DNA from: Saussurea involucrata
Taxonomy: Eukaryota; Streptophyta; Magnoliopsida; Asterales; Asteraceae
Length of the DNA stretch: 64,000 bases
Direction of reading: 5' to 3'
NCBI GenBank assembly: GCA_033807775.1
Contig: CM066326.1
Location: 85,970,873-86,034,872 of the forward strand
A program made the position numbers and the translations under genes. Positions 32,274 to 45,500 of the stretch are shown in pieces. Under the pieces are notes generated by a model that saw only the letters and a list, made by a program, of their open reading frames with translations, had not been told where the DNA came from and did no database searches. Position 1 is the stretch's first letter; each line of letters starts with the position of its first letter.

Positions 32274-33614
32274 TCGATCTTATGGCTCAGTATTTGATTA
32301 TGTTGAGTTTTGGGACATTTGTCCCGTTCTCATAGCTCAATGTAGAGTTTCAGTCATGATTTATACTGATTTGAGAATTACATGTTTTGAATGCACTAGT
32401 TCATTCGTTTTGAGTCATGTAATGTCTGAGTCCGTAATGTTATGGATCTATAAGCACCAGAGTCTTTATGTTCAATGATGGGACGTTAGTATTCCACATT
32501 GCAGCACTGAATAGACATCGATGTAAGGTGTAAGTCATATGTGCTAGTATGTCTTCTTGGATTTCGATAACTCAATGTATAGACCTAGAGGGTTGAAGTT
32601 GATACTCCACAAGTGTGCGTTTTAAGTAGCTGAGTTTGATATGACACGAGTGTATGCTTTAAGTAGTTGAGCTTGATATGACATGAGTGCACGCTTTAAG
32701 TAGTTGAGCTTGATATGACACGAGTGTACGCTTTAAGTAGTTGAGCTTGATATGTCTTATGAATATAATCCAAACGTTTTGTTTTATTCCCATAGATAGG
32801 TGGTTTAACTTTGTGTTCCGCCACATACAATGTAAGCGGGTCTCCCCCGTCACCGAAAGGTGTTGTTTGGGTATTGAATTTTATCATCCATGTTTCCGGT
32901 GATGTTTTATAATAATAAACTGTCATTTATGATTTATGGGTTGAGAACTATGACCCATCCTATTGGATGTTACGGGATATAAAGTTTTACCTACGTTTTC
33001 ACAAATTGGGGGTTTATTTACTATCCACATTTTGAATGAGTTTTGGGTTTAGCTTACTTTACGAAATAATGTTTCATATCGGGGTCTTTGTCTTTAAAAT
33101 GGTGTGTATTAGAAAATGTTTATATTGGTGTACCATTACCTAAAATACTTTTATTTGAAAACGAGTCGTTCTCGTATGTAAAGTAAATTATTCTGGATTT
33201 CATGATTTAAGTTGCACTCGTTCTTTTTAACGATCTATATAAACATGGCGAAACTCTTGAACTCACTAGGCGTTAGCCTAACATTTTTATTTGTCGGCAT
33301 GTGCAACAGATTCCGGTTAGGGATTAGCACTAGTGACACTGTAAAGAGGTGAGAGCTAGTTGCATGCACGGGAAAGGATTGGCTTGGTGAAGTCTTTTGC
33401 ATTGATTTTTGGGAATAGCAAATTGTATTTGGGTTAAGTATCACCCGATCTTAGTTAGCCTTGGTATGATTTAAGTTATGGAATGTTGGAGTATATTTTA
33501 TGATTTAAAGTTGAGGTATTTCCAATAATGGTTTTGTAGAAGGGATTTTATCTTTATTGGGTTATTTTATCGAATTTTTGTTTAGGTGCTATTTCCAAAT
33601 TTGAGGGTGTGACA
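32274..33614. repeat. probable older LTR remnant
   Basis: No coding seen. The right end reads ttgagggtgtgaca, a common terminus of plant gypsy LTRs, and no PBS follows. The left end is cut by the Athila insertion, so the rest of this repeat should lie left of the window. The lineage is a guess. Confidence 0.4.
32619..32754. repeat. 37-bp tandem repeat, about 3.6 units
   Basis: Units built on ctttaagtagttgagcttga plus tatgacacgagtgtacg, diverged by a few bases each. Confidence 0.85.
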
Positions 33615-34137
33615 ATACCTGGCTGAGGAAATGGAAAGCCACAAGTTAGGTTAAAATGTGTAGCCAAACAACTCCTTGTCTGACCAATTCAGATGTTTAC
33701 CTCTTAATGACATCATTAAGAGATAAAGAAACAACCCCTTATTTTGTGAGTTATATACGCTTGTTGGGGGTAGTAGTTTCATGATATAGAAAATGGCGTA
33801 TTTAATAAGTTTTTATGAGGAACTTTGCATACGAAGGTAATATTTTTTAACAACTTTGTCCCACCTAATGAAAAAACTCTCGTACAAATACTTTTCCAAT
33901 TTATACATAGAGGTTAATCCACACATTCAACTTTAACCATACATGATTTAATGGACACCTATCAAACAGCCCTGAAGTCTTGTATGGATGGATTTACCGT
34001 AAATTTCCACAATGTAGTAACTAAAAGTATCTCCAACACATTCTCTAAAATATAAAAAATTGAAGGTTTTATTATCTATTTTGTTCAAACATGGTCTTTA
34101 TATTGTTCTTGGAATGGAAAAAATAAAAGAAAACTTA
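33615..34137. other. intergenic spacer with a MITE fragment
   Basis: The stretch 33690-33745 (cctcttaatgacatcattaa, then aaacaacccctta) matches the right end of the MITE at 36795-37061. The remainder is AT-rich with no ORF or RNA signal that I can support. Confidence 0.5.
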
Positions 34138-34642
34138 AAGAGGCGTTTGGTTCGCAAAATGTTTTTTAATTAAATGAAATATGTCAAAGAAAATTGACAT
34201 TGAATGGACTGGAATGAAATGTTATTGAGTTTGACCACTTATTTGGTTGATAGACATTGGAATTAAATTTGTTAAAATATTTGGAATCTGTCTGTTTGGT
34301 TCCATGATATAGTATTGGAATTGGAATGAAATATTGTTAAATGACCAAAATAACATTTTTTAAACTGAATCCATCTATTGTTGTTCAGATCGATGTTGAT
34401 CGGCGGTGGTCGGAGATGGTTTAGATCGGTGGCTGGTCAAAACGGTGGATCAGATTAGTGGTGGTCGCTGGTGGCAGTTCACGTATGAGTGAATCAAGTT
34501 GGGAAGATGCGGGCAATTTTGTCATTTTGAGAAAATTAGATGGAATGTAATTGAATTTCTTATTAATTATGGTAGAATGACCAAATCAATGAATGGTGAA
34601 ATATGTGGATATCAATTCCACTACATAGATAAACCAAACGCC
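34138..34642. mobile_element. decayed Tourist-like MITE (about 505 bp)
   Basis: The left end gaggcgtttggttcgc and right end aaaccaaacgcc form a terminal inverted repeat. Internal sequence matches the better-preserved MITE at 61551-62093. A left TTA is present at 34135-34137; the right flank is degraded. Confidence 0.65.
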
Positions 34643-35157
34643 ATAACGGAATTTTGATCAACGTAATTGGTTATTACATTTCCTTCAAACTTCGTCGAAA
34701 ACATACAAACCAAACTTTCCTCAAGGTTAGTTAACTCTCTACAAAGAGAGAGAAATGGTTTTTTATTCCCAAAATGATATTTAATTATTATTATTTTATG
34801 TATTATTTTAAAGAAGGTGTATTGAAATTCTCTAAAAAAATGTAATTTTTTAGATGATTTGAATTTTGGTTTTTTATCTTGTAAATTATAGACAATTCTA
34901 ATAGAAATATCTTTGTTGATCACATGTATTATTTCAACATAAAAAGTATAGATACAATAATAAAAATTAACATATAAAAAACTAATAAAGTGTCGTTTTA
35001 CACAAAGGTCATTGTACGAATCAATATTATTACATAGGAAATTAAAAAATGTGTGTGACTTCAATAGATTCTAAAACTATAAAAATATAGGATTTTTTCT
35101 ATATTTTGCTCCAACATATTCTCTACATTATCTTATAAGATAGAGAAAACATAAATA
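34643..35157. other. AT-rich spacer
   Basis: A 147-codon minus-strand frame here is low-complexity and has no recognisable domain. Nothing else seen. Confidence 0.5.
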
Positions 35158-35486
35158 GAGGCGGGTTCAAACGAGGAGCGTACCAATTTAAGAGAACGTG
35201 AGGAGCAATTGACAGTTATGAATCACATGTGATTGGCAGTTGTGGATCACATGTGATTCACAACTGATCTGGAGGAGCAATTGACAGTTATGAATCACAT
35301 GTGATTGGCAGTTATGAATCATTAATGATCCGCGACTTGCACGCCTCGCGAACCATCTCGCGCCACTTTTGCACGAATTTTCGAGTTAAATCCGATTTTT
35401 TAGGGTTGTAAATCATATGTGATCAGAAGCATGGGAGTGCTCCTCACGTTCTCTTAAATTGATGCGCTCCTCGTTTGAACCTTCCT
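35158..35486. mobile_element. foldback MITE with 11-bp target duplication (MULE-like)
   Basis: Long imperfect inverted ends (ggttcaaacgaggagcg and its complement, extending through ttaagagaacgtgaggagc). Flanked by aaacataaata at 35147-35157 and 35487-35497. A 9-11-bp duplication points to Mutator-like transposition. The centre holds repeats of gaatcacatgtgattggcag. Confidence 0.75.
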
Positions 35487-35497
35487 AAACATAAATA

Positions 35498-36791
35498 ATA
35501 TCCAACTTTAAAAGGTTGTCTAAAACTTGATTTAAGGATAAATAAAGTTGTTCTGGTCTGAATTGTTATTAATCTACATAAATATTTTTTATAAAGTTTA
35601 TTAGGATTCTAAAATAAAAATTATTTTAATAATACAGTTAATGTTAAAATGGATCATCTATTGTAGTTGAATCTTTTAAATATTTTAATTTTTAGTTCTC
35701 TAAAATAGAGAATATGTTAAGGTACATTTGGTACATTAATTATGACATAACATAATATAATAAGAATCATTTTTCATCGATTGATATGATTTTTATATGA
35801 AACAAACAATAACATTTTGAAATAGACGTATTCAACCCCACTACATGGAATAGTGTGGAACATACATATATTTTACCAACTTAATCTCAAAATAAAACAT
35901 AATTTTATTCTAAGCCAACAACTATGCATCACTTTTTACATTTATTCATTTTTTAAAATTTATTTATTGTATTCTATGTTTTTTAAATTTTCGTTTTATT
36001 TTCCTCTAAAATATTATTTTTATACAGTTTACATATTTGACTAATTTATGTAATTTATTAAATATTAATACTAAAATATAGTATAAGAAATGTATAAAAT
36101 AAAGTTTGGTATATAAAATATTAAAACTTTATAGTCATTTTGACTAGTAACCCTTGTAACATTTGATGACGTGAATACCGATTTACAAAATATCTACAAC
36201 GGAGTAAACGATAAATTTTGATATTTACGTCACCAAATTACGAGTTAAAATAGGTAAAAAAAATAAAGATTTTTAAAAACACTATTATATTAAATAAAAT
36301 TATAAAACATTATTATTTTGAATTTTTGCTTCATTTTTTATCTCACTGAAAACAACATAAATTGATTACTTAATTCGGCTAAAAACAAGTGTTCACAATA
36401 AAGACACATATTTTAGAATAATATAATTATTATATTTTTAATGAGTTAAATGACAGTTTTACCCTTGTAAATAGAGAGAGTAATTTAATTTTAAATTTAT
36501 AATAATCACTTATAATCTTAATAGTCTGAAATCCAAGCCCGACATAAAAATAAGATGTTTATGCAAAACCCGAATACCCGAAAAATCCGAAGCCCGACTT
36601 TTGGGGTATTTGGATTTGGGTTGGGTTTGATATTTGGCCACCGACCCATCCAAAAACCCGAAATAGTACACATATATATTTTAAACATCACATAAATATA
36701 TTTAGTTATCTAAATATTTTTTAAAAATCATAAATTATAGTCTGTCAGAATGTTTTTAATTTTTATGCTTACTATCGATTTCATCAATCTC
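35498..36791. other. AT-rich intergenic spacer
   Basis: Mostly A/T runs. 36540-36670 is a degraded acccgaa-rich stretch. No supportable gene, RNA or complete repeat. Confidence 0.5.
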
Positions 36792-36794
36792 TAA

Positions 36795-37061
36795 GGGGTT
36801 GTTTTGCAGTTGTTGAATGGTTTAGTGCAGAATAATTAAGAGGCTTTTATGATATAGTGCAAAATAAAATATAGTTGTTTGGTAATTGTTTAGATCGAAA
36901 TCAGGGTGCTGAATGGTTAAGGGAGGCCCATGATGCTAAATCATTCAGAAGGTTTTTGAACCATTAAGAGGCAGACATTTTTTTTGCCAAACATGATTTA
37001 CCTATTAGCGATTCAGATGTTGCCTCTTAATGAAACCATTAAGAGGTAAACAAACAACCCC
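36795..37061. mobile_element. Tourist-like MITE (267 bp), TAA duplication
   Basis: Ends ggggttgttt/aaacaacccc, flanked by taa at 36792-36794 and 37062-37064. TAA/TTA duplications are diagnostic of the PIF/Harbinger superfamily. Confidence 0.75.
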
Positions 37062-37275
37062 TAAGTCGATTGAATTCAACATCAAAACCGATTATATTTA
37101 TATATACTTTTTGCATTATAATAATACTTGAACCTCACTGACATCAACTCAAATTCTGACAAACTGAAACTCGAAGCAATCCGAAACCCGAAATCTAAAA
37201 TTCAAGTATCGATTTCCATATCCATAATCTGATCAGGTATAATTTTAAGACAAATGAAAATAAAAATGTTCACAA

Positions 37276-37278
<3 letters not shown>

Positions 37279-37353
<75 letters not shown>
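37279..37353. repeat. (TA)n microsatellite
   Basis: About 37 uninterrupted TA units. Confidence 0.95.
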
Positions 37354-37355
<2 letters not shown>

Positions 37356-37738
37356 AGGTTCTACATAGCGTGAGGCGTGACGTGACGGCGATGCCAAACC
37401 TTAAGCCTTAGAAGCCATGGCGAGGCCACGACGTTTATCAATGCGTGATTTATGACAACAAATCTCTATATCATATATAATATTATATATAAAAACATAT
37501 GTTTTGTACTGTTATTCGATGATTCAATGATAATAAACAAGTTAAATTAGGTTATATATTAAAAACTAGGACATAAAACATTAAAAACGTAAAAAACAAT
37601 CAAATATCATGTCACAAAAGACCGCATGATGGGCCATGGCGTGCCACGTGCACAACATGGCGTGATGCACAACAGCAAAAGCCTTAACCCATGGCACGCC
37701 ATGACTGCGGTTGCGGATAGCCTTTTTGAACGATGATA
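37354..37738. mobile_element. decayed foldback element inside TA repeats
   Basis: The left arm caaggttctacatagcgtga with ccttaagcc, and the inverted right arm ggcttaac... with gttcaaaaaggctatccgca, pair imperfectly. Both sides are (TA)n. Confidence 0.5.
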
Positions 37739-37899
37739 TATATATATATATACTAGTTGTGTACCCGCGCAATGCGGCGGGGTAAACAAATCAAATTTAA
37801 TGTATGCAAAAGTGTGAGAACAAAAGGAAAACAAATTAGCGTTATGGCTATGAAATACATACTTCCTTAGGTGAAGAACATGTAGGGTCGTATACCTAG

Positions 37900-38410
37900 C
37901 ATTTACCAGGTAAGCGCTTACCGGCAAGAGTTATTACTCGCATTTACCTTAATGATTGGCATTCTTTGCCATCAAAATGGATTATTGATAAACGTCTTTT
38001 AACCGGTTAGTGGTTACCGGAGAAAAGTCTTCTCCCTCACTTACTATAAGATTCTTGGTTTTTGACTACTTGCAAAGCCTCTTACTTGGTAAAGATTATT
38101 GGTTCTTACCGTGTTCACCCAGGGAGCCAAATAATACGAAAAATAAAATCATATGAAATCAGCTTTCTCGATCTTACTTTCATTCTTAAGTTGATTACTC
38201 TAAACATGAACTTTACCTTTCTCATATTCTTATTGATGAATAACAAGGACCACAAATCTTATCCGGTAAATGAAGTTGGTGCCTCTTTTCCGGTTACTGG
38301 TTACGGGATAAAAAATGCTTACTAATAATTTTATTATGTTATTTTGATGACCAACAATCATACTCGGCAAGGTATGTCAAGACAGTTACTCTCACCGGTA
38401 AAGGGTTACA
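37900..38410. other. stretch rich in ACCGGTAA-like motifs inside Helitron A
   Basis: Recurrent cttaccgg, ttaccgg, ccggtaaa and ggttaccgg words in both orientations across 500 bp. No ORF of interest. Origin unknown. Confidence 0.35.
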
Positions 38411-40937
38411 CGGTAAACGTTTGATAAGCGCCTAAACCACCCCTTGTTTGATAATGGTCGAACTTGACCATATATACCCAAAATAATCTTTAGATATGAT
38501 CCGAATTATACTTGCAACAAAATGTACCTCTTTTCCAAATAGTAAAGTGATAAAAGTAGTTTTGCTATAATGTTCACACGATTTATAAAACTTATAATCA
38601 AACCAAACATGCTATTTAAGTCATTATATATCTCATTTAGAGGTGGAGATTGGAGGATAAGATGTATGGACGGCGTGAGAAAGGTGTGAAATTTTTATCG
38701 CAAAATGAAATATGAAAAGCTCTCGAGTTCAACAACAGGGTTGAGTGACCCCAAACTCTTAAACACAACATGCTCAAGTTCGAATCATGCAAGAGATGGC
38801 TTGAATCTTTCCGCTAGCCTCAGGCGATTAGTCAACTTTGAAATGTTTTGTAAGTTGTGGTTCCTAGGGGTGGGTTCCATATGGGCCGATCATGGTTGCC
38901 GGTGAATACCGGGTTTTTTTGGTTTTCATATTTTTTGGTTTACTCGGTTCAAATCGAACAAATTAATTGTAATTTAACACAAGACATGATGAAGCGATGC
39001 AGCTCGAGAATCGATTCCAGTTCAGAAGCGATGCAGCGTGATTGCATTTCAACCGTAAGCAGATAAGTTGACCCCTTCATCATGCTTATTCTTTCGTTCA
39101 TCAAGCATACAACATCAATATAAGTAGTGGTAGTCCTTAAAGACTTTATATAATAAGGAAACATGCTTCACTAAGACAAAAAATTTAACATAAAGTAAAC
39201 AAAAAAACAAAATTTTCAACAAAATTTTATTGGAAGTTCTTACCATTAGCCTCAAGATTCAAATTCTTTTAACCACTTAAAAGAACACGGTCTTCTTCTT
39301 GGAAACCACAATTACAATGCTTTGAATGGCACTAAATTTAGTTCTAACAATGTCCACACTATAATGTTATTACAGCTAAAAATGCAAAACACGCTAAAGA
39401 ATAAATTTAATGCTTACCCCACACACAACGGCAAATCATCTAAGTTTATATTCTACATCAATAAAAAAAGAAATTAAAACCAAAAAAACATATGAAAAAA
39501 ATTAAAAACTTGCAACACCAAATACCATTTTGCAAAATCAGCACCCAAGGTCGTCTTGGTCTAGCCTAATTTCCTCAACAAATTCCCTTGACCACTGGTA
39601 GTATTCAAAAACAAAGTCAAAAGAAATTGGCAAGACAACCACCAAAAGCGTTTAGTCGACACTAAAAGACACCAAAAGAGAATGGCAGCAAATCAAAGTT
39701 TCATTGCAGCAACAAAAGAGAATAAAAAAATAAATTTCTCGAACCTGAAAGCTATTTCACAAATCTGTGTTCTTTGCAGAGGAGATCAGCCGTAAAACAA
39801 TGCACCTTGTTGTAAAACTCTGGTGGACAGAAATACTTTGAATCAAGATGTGAACCTGCATATTTATTTCTGCATCTTTTTATTGACTTCTAACATAAAA
39901 TAGCATAGGCAGAATTGAACAAAACGCACAGGAAACAAAAAGTAAATATTAATCGCAAGAAGCCCATGAAATTCACCATTTTTGCAGTCAAAATAAATAA
40001 ATTTTAGGCATAACATATGAAAAAGTTTGAATCTGAGACTTGATTAAATCTAATCTTAGGCAAAAAAATCAGAAACAACAACCTATACACTTGATTAAAT
40101 TTAACATCAAAAAACAACCACCAACACACATAACAGACCATGTAATATGGACTACAACTAAATAAACATAGTGAGAAACCTGATCAGGCCTGAATCTGAG
40201 ACTGGAGAGAAACCAAGACAACAATTGGGAATCCTTTGCTATTAGTTCTTGGCTGGGACTCTGCTGCTTATAATACTAATATACAAAAAACTTACATAAA
40301 CTATCATTACACAAATAATGAACAAATCTGGTCAATTTCCACATGAGAAAGCATCAAGAACCCTAAAAAGTAGGTGAAAGATCGTACCAGAGGTGGGAAA
40401 CAATCCTCAGCAGCTCGTCGATGAACAGAGGAACGTCCGGAAATCAAAGATTATGGTGTTGAACCTGAAGTGAGGAAAAGGTTCTTCTATTCCTCGATGC
40501 ATATACTTTCTTCTTCAAGTCTGTGATGGCCTAAATCATATAAACAATTAAAGCTGCAAAAAAAGAACAAAAATTGAGCAAACTTGTGTGCATTAAACTA
40601 ACAAAAAAGAATTGTGATTTAATAAACATGGACAAAGGATCAACATTTATGCAACTATTTTCTTTTACCTCAAAAAATTGCGCTAGAATAGGAAAGGTAA
40701 ACAGGCCCTTTAACATTTTAGCTTTCAAAGATCAAATCATTTCATTAGCGTACTGTGAGGCAATCATGCTATGGCACATTGCCAGCTTGGCAGTCAAGGA
40801 AAGACTAAAGCCTTCACAAGATTTGTATATACACATACAGATTTTAAAAAATATGTAGATAACAAAATAATGTATCTGATCCTATAAATGGCCTGGTTGG
40901 ACATCTAGAGTATCTCGTGCCAAAAATCAATCAGTAC

Positions 40938-41786
40938 CTTGTCATTAATGTTGATGAAACTGTGACAAAACTTTTCAATGCACTGAAGTTGTTCGTTTTG
41001 CTGGGATATAGATGCAGCCACCATGTTGCAAAGAAAGCCAACACCTTGTGCAAGCTCAGACTCAAACTTATTTACAACTGACCTATTACCAGCATTCAGT
41101 TTATCCTCTCTTGCTGCATAAAGTTGTGAAACAAATAGCTAGAGATGCAAAAAACAAGTAGACAGAAAAACATGACCATTATATAAGAGAATACATACCA
41201 ATCTTCATAAATAATGACGCGTTGTCTTGAAGAGCTTTCTCTAAGTCGGACCGGAGAACACATGCTTGCTGAGCCAACGCATTTTATGTACACAATATTC
41301 ATCTTAATGTAAAAGATGCAAAGTGACAAAAACATTGACACCAAAAACAATCAGATATACCTGCTTTTTTCTGTTCATATATGATAAAATCTCGCTCCTT
41401 GAGAGCATACTGACATCTCTTCAGCGTGTCCTCAGTATTAGCTAACACCGTATTTGTTTGGTTCAAGTTGTCCTACAAAGAAAAAAAAAGATAATAATAA
41501 TAATAAATAATATTAAGAATTCCACAACAATTACAAGTTAATTTACCTGTGTTGACTCAAGTTTGTTGCTCAAAGCAGTGCACTCCTCTACCCGGGCATT
41601 AAATTGAGTTTGCAATTCCAGATATTGCTGTATTTGGACCAAATAGTATTAAAGAGATTGGAGCAACAGATGAACTACATTACCAAACATTAACTTGCTT
41701 CTAGCACACAAACAAACAATAAAATAGTGTACCTTTTGTAGGTTTTCTATCTTAATTCCCATTTGATCGATCTGATCTGCCATTGA
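40938..41786 (-). pseudogene. kinesin-5 stalk fragment, five exons with introns (copy 1)
   Basis: Read right to left, exons at 41786-41733 (MADQIDQMGIKIENLQK), 41627-41547 (QYLELQTQFNAR...), 41472-41361 (...RCQYALKERDFIIYEQKKA), about 41278-41199 (ACVLRSDLEKALQDNASLF) and 41113-40938 (AREDKLNAGNRS... LQCIEKFCHSF). GT-AG borders are kept at nearly all junctions and the frame carries across them. These blocks match the coiled-coil stalk just behind the motor of plant BIMC/KIN-5 kinesins, in the right order. No motor or tail exons were found, so it is a captured genomic fragment and not a gene. The acceptor before the fourth block is not recognisable. Confidence 0.85.
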
Positions 41787-42507
41787 CTAAACAAATATAG
41801 TATAATAAGAACATATGCATCTGATACAAATCTCAAATGGGTGCACCATAGGTTCCTCACAGAAATTGAAGATAGAAAACAGGGTAAAAGTGGAAATTCT
41901 CTGAACAGATCCATGAGCAAACTGTGAACAACACAACACGACAAAGGATTGTTTACCCAAATCTTGACAAATAAAGAGAAATTAGGGGAAGATTGACGAA
42001 GAACATACCAAAATTAGGCGGTGAGGAAGCGATGGAGACTGGAGAAGCATAATAGGTCTCTCGATTCGATTTTAGGTATGGAGATTGGAGAAGAGATGGG
42101 GATTTGAAATAGCTGTGATCTTCGGAGGTCTCAACACTTTCCGACTCACACCGTTTATATACAACCAAGCGATGGAGAAGGTAGCGTATGGGAGCTTCTA
42201 TTCCTGGAAGAAAGGTATGGTCTACGAACTGATGAGAAGAAAGAATGGTTGTACCATGGGTATGGTAGGTGAAGACGGTATGGTGTAAGGTGAGGAGGTA
42301 GAGAAGTACTCTGGTCTGGTGGGTATGGTGAGGTAAGGTCCCGATTTTTGTTGTGTGTAAACAAAAAGGTATTGGAGTTGTACCTAATGCATTAAAATTT
42401 GTAATTAAGAGTTTTTTTCAAATTCATGCTTTAAAAACTTGTACATTGTGCTTTAAAATTTGTCTTTAAGACATTAGGTGTATATGCTTATATATGTAGT
42501 ATAGATA

Positions 42508-45500
42508 CTAGTAGTGTGACCGTGCAACGCACAGGTGAGAAAATGTATTGTAGAGTATGTAAAATAGACATGATGCATTGAGTATTAAAATTACTCTTAT
42601 GTGAATTTTAACAATCTATTGCATATATTGAACAGTGGATCGATCTCGTTAACTAACGGAATAATATTCCGTACATCAATCTACAAACATAAAATAGGCA
42701 ATGAGTATTAAACGATAATGGTGCAATTTCAAGTAGAATTCAAGAAAAATAACATAATAAATTGACACCTTTTTCTATAAAAAGGACGTAGTGCAAGAAA
42801 ACTTTTACTTCAAACAACGAAAAAGATGTACAAAATTTAATGTAGGCAAAATCCATCATATGATTTAAAATTGTCTATCCAAAACATGCTTCCGAGTAAC
42901 CGCAAATGAAGACTTATCAATATACCCTCTCTAATTCTTTACGACCAAAACAATCCCGATGTAATAGCTCCCTAAGCTTGGTATACAAAATCTGTAACCA
43001 TGAATACACTCAAAATTAGCTCAACTATTTTCTGGCCCTTGAAATCCTAAAATTAGCTTCTTGAAACCAAAGGTGAGGAGCCCCAAGGCCAACAAATATT
43101 GAACTGGAGCATCATCGTTGGTATCAGTGGCAAGAATCATAGGTTGGCCACAGTATTAGGGGATATCAACTTCAAATTCAAGGAATGACTAAATGGGGCC
43201 AGCAATAATATTTATAATCCACAAACACTGAAGCAAAAGTTGGCTCTGTAACAACATAAGTTGAATGAAACCAACAACAGCAACTTGTCTATAACAGACC
43301 TTCACATCTTCAATTCTAATCAGGTTCACAGTGGAAAAAAGATCATGAAAACATCAACGTCGAGTTCAATACTAAACCATGGCCTCTTACTGAGTCTGTT
43401 GATGATGACAATTCTTTAAGCAAGGCTCTTTACTTCTACACAATAAGTTTTCTTCCCCAATAACCGCTCTCCCACTTCTTGACATCTGCAAACAATTAAA
43501 ATTTTCAATTATCTAACAATCTACAAGCACAAAAATGTCGAACTAAAGACTACCCACCAGCAGCCTCCGAAGGCAGCAATCATAGTTTTCTTGTGTTGGG
43601 ACTTTGTTGATATCAATCTTGATATTTGTAAATGTTAGCCTTTTAAAGTTTATATATGCTATCACCATGTCAGAGGAATCAACAAAGTAACATGGTTTCT
43701 AGAATACTTGCAAGATATAAGCATATTAGACATGGATTCATATAAACAAAGTGGGTTGCTTCATAAAAAGAATAACAACAAAAAGAAACCATCTGTGGAA
43801 AGAGTGTAACAACAAGATCGATTATCCTTAAAAATATCATTTACCTTGATCATTCCTTAAAAATATACTGGGGTTTGAAAAACATATTTCGTTAAAATTG
43901 AATGCATACCATTTCATGTATCAAACCACATTATGTTATTATATGATCCTAAAATCATAAAATGGTAGAATCACGGATGAGATTTTCAATACATTCACTT
44001 GTTAGTTTTTTTTTATTTACCGTGAAGTGCTATATTATATATTAGAATCATTATGGATACAACTAAACAAATCTTACGAAAATTAGAAGAATACGAGTAT
44101 CAAAGTTGATTTGTTTTCAATTTTACTTTGAAAAACTTTGATGGGGAATACAAACCTATGTTTTATCAATGTATTTAAATTGATTTTCATACAAGTTTTT
44201 AAACAACCTTATGATACCTCATGTCCTCAACCAACAAATTAAAATTGACCATTACTTGAAGTCTTGAACCATTCAATGCCTAAGTGTTACTAAATTTCCA
44301 TGCTTACCGAGGTGGGAATCCAAGTTCAAGTCTTTTCAACAACTTGTGAAGCTCTCATCACACTCAAATGTTATATACAAATTAAAAATACTTAATGACC
44401 ATCAGTACACAAGGCATGAATTTGTCATTTATCAAAAACACTAAAGTGAGAAATGTAAATTCAATAAAATCCAAAAACATGGTACCAACATAAAGATAAG
44501 TGATGTCTTTTATTGAACTGTAAAGCAAAAAAAATCACCAAAGCAGTGACAAACCTACATGTACATCCTCTATATCTTTGGAAAATTTTATTAAAAGTTT
44601 GCAACTGCAACTCTGCAAGTTTGCTTGAAGAATATCAAATCAAATCTTAAGAACACAATTATATAGAAGCAGTTTGCATATGTCCAAATAATTTTATTTG
44701 AAAATCATGGAAGGACTTTAGTTATGTAGTGATCCTCTAGTACCCTTCATATGTAATAATCAACTTAAGAAGCATGAATTTCCTGCTCAAAACAAAATCC
44801 TTGATGTAACCTATTGGAGCCAAGTTCAATAATTTGAAGTTCATGAAAGTGTTCACCCACATCAGCTGCTGGTGTCAGTATATAATAATAATAGAAGCCG
44901 TAAATATGCTCGTTTTCTCTACAATAATTGAAACTCTTTGTCAAATGGGGACCGATAAATCACCCATTGGTGCTTACCAAGGTGTGCTCAGATATTAACT
45001 ATAATGAACGCAGAGGAGAAACGATCTTTAAGAGTACATTATAGTGTATCTAGAGAAACATAAATCAGAATTTAAAACGATGTTTAAACCCTGAGGTATA
45101 CCTTAGTAAGAGGAGTCGAATGAACGGTATACCTGCAAAAATCGATTGAGAGAGCACACAGAATCAAAATCGGTTGAGAGGAGAAAACAGAAATCAAAAT
45201 CGATTGAGAGGTGCAAATTGAATCAAAATCGATTGAGAGGTGCAAAATGAATCAAAATCGATTGAGAGGTGCAAATTGAATCAAAATCGATTGGGAGGAG
45301 AAAACAGAAATCAAAATCGATTGAGATGAGCAAACATAAATCAAACAACGCATAATCAAAGAAACCCTAAATGGAGAGTATGAATGGTATACCTGCAAAA
45401 TCGATTCGTGTCTTTGTCGAGATAAAATTTTACCTTTTGGGTTCGAATGCTGATCTCTTGAATGGTAGATTTCAAGATCCAATCGCATACCATTTTTGAG

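Larger units (their letters stand above)
37753..42505 (-). mobile_element. Helitron A (4.75 kb, inferred span)
   Basis: On the minus strand the 3' end is a GC hairpin (cccgccgcattgcgcggg) followed 7 bases later by CTAG at 37753-37756, with the A/T flank expected for Helitrons. The 5' end TCTATACTACATATATAAGC lies at 42505 next to T. The body carries kinesin-5 exons (40938-41786) and no Rep/helicase, so it would be non-autonomous. Continuity from 39118 to 37753 is inferred: copy 2 of this region lacks the leftmost 1.36 kb. Confidence 0.6.

Noticed and set aside
34621..35064. 147-codon minus-strand frame
   Set aside because: Low-complexity AT-rich composition, no domain, and overlap with a MITE end.
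38765..38800. B-box-like ttcgaatc, possible tRNA gene or SINE
   Set aside because: No convincing A box or cloverleaf, no A tail and no duplication.
40938..41786. A functional kinesin gene
   Set aside because: No motor domain, neck or tail exons are present within the Helitron or its flanks.
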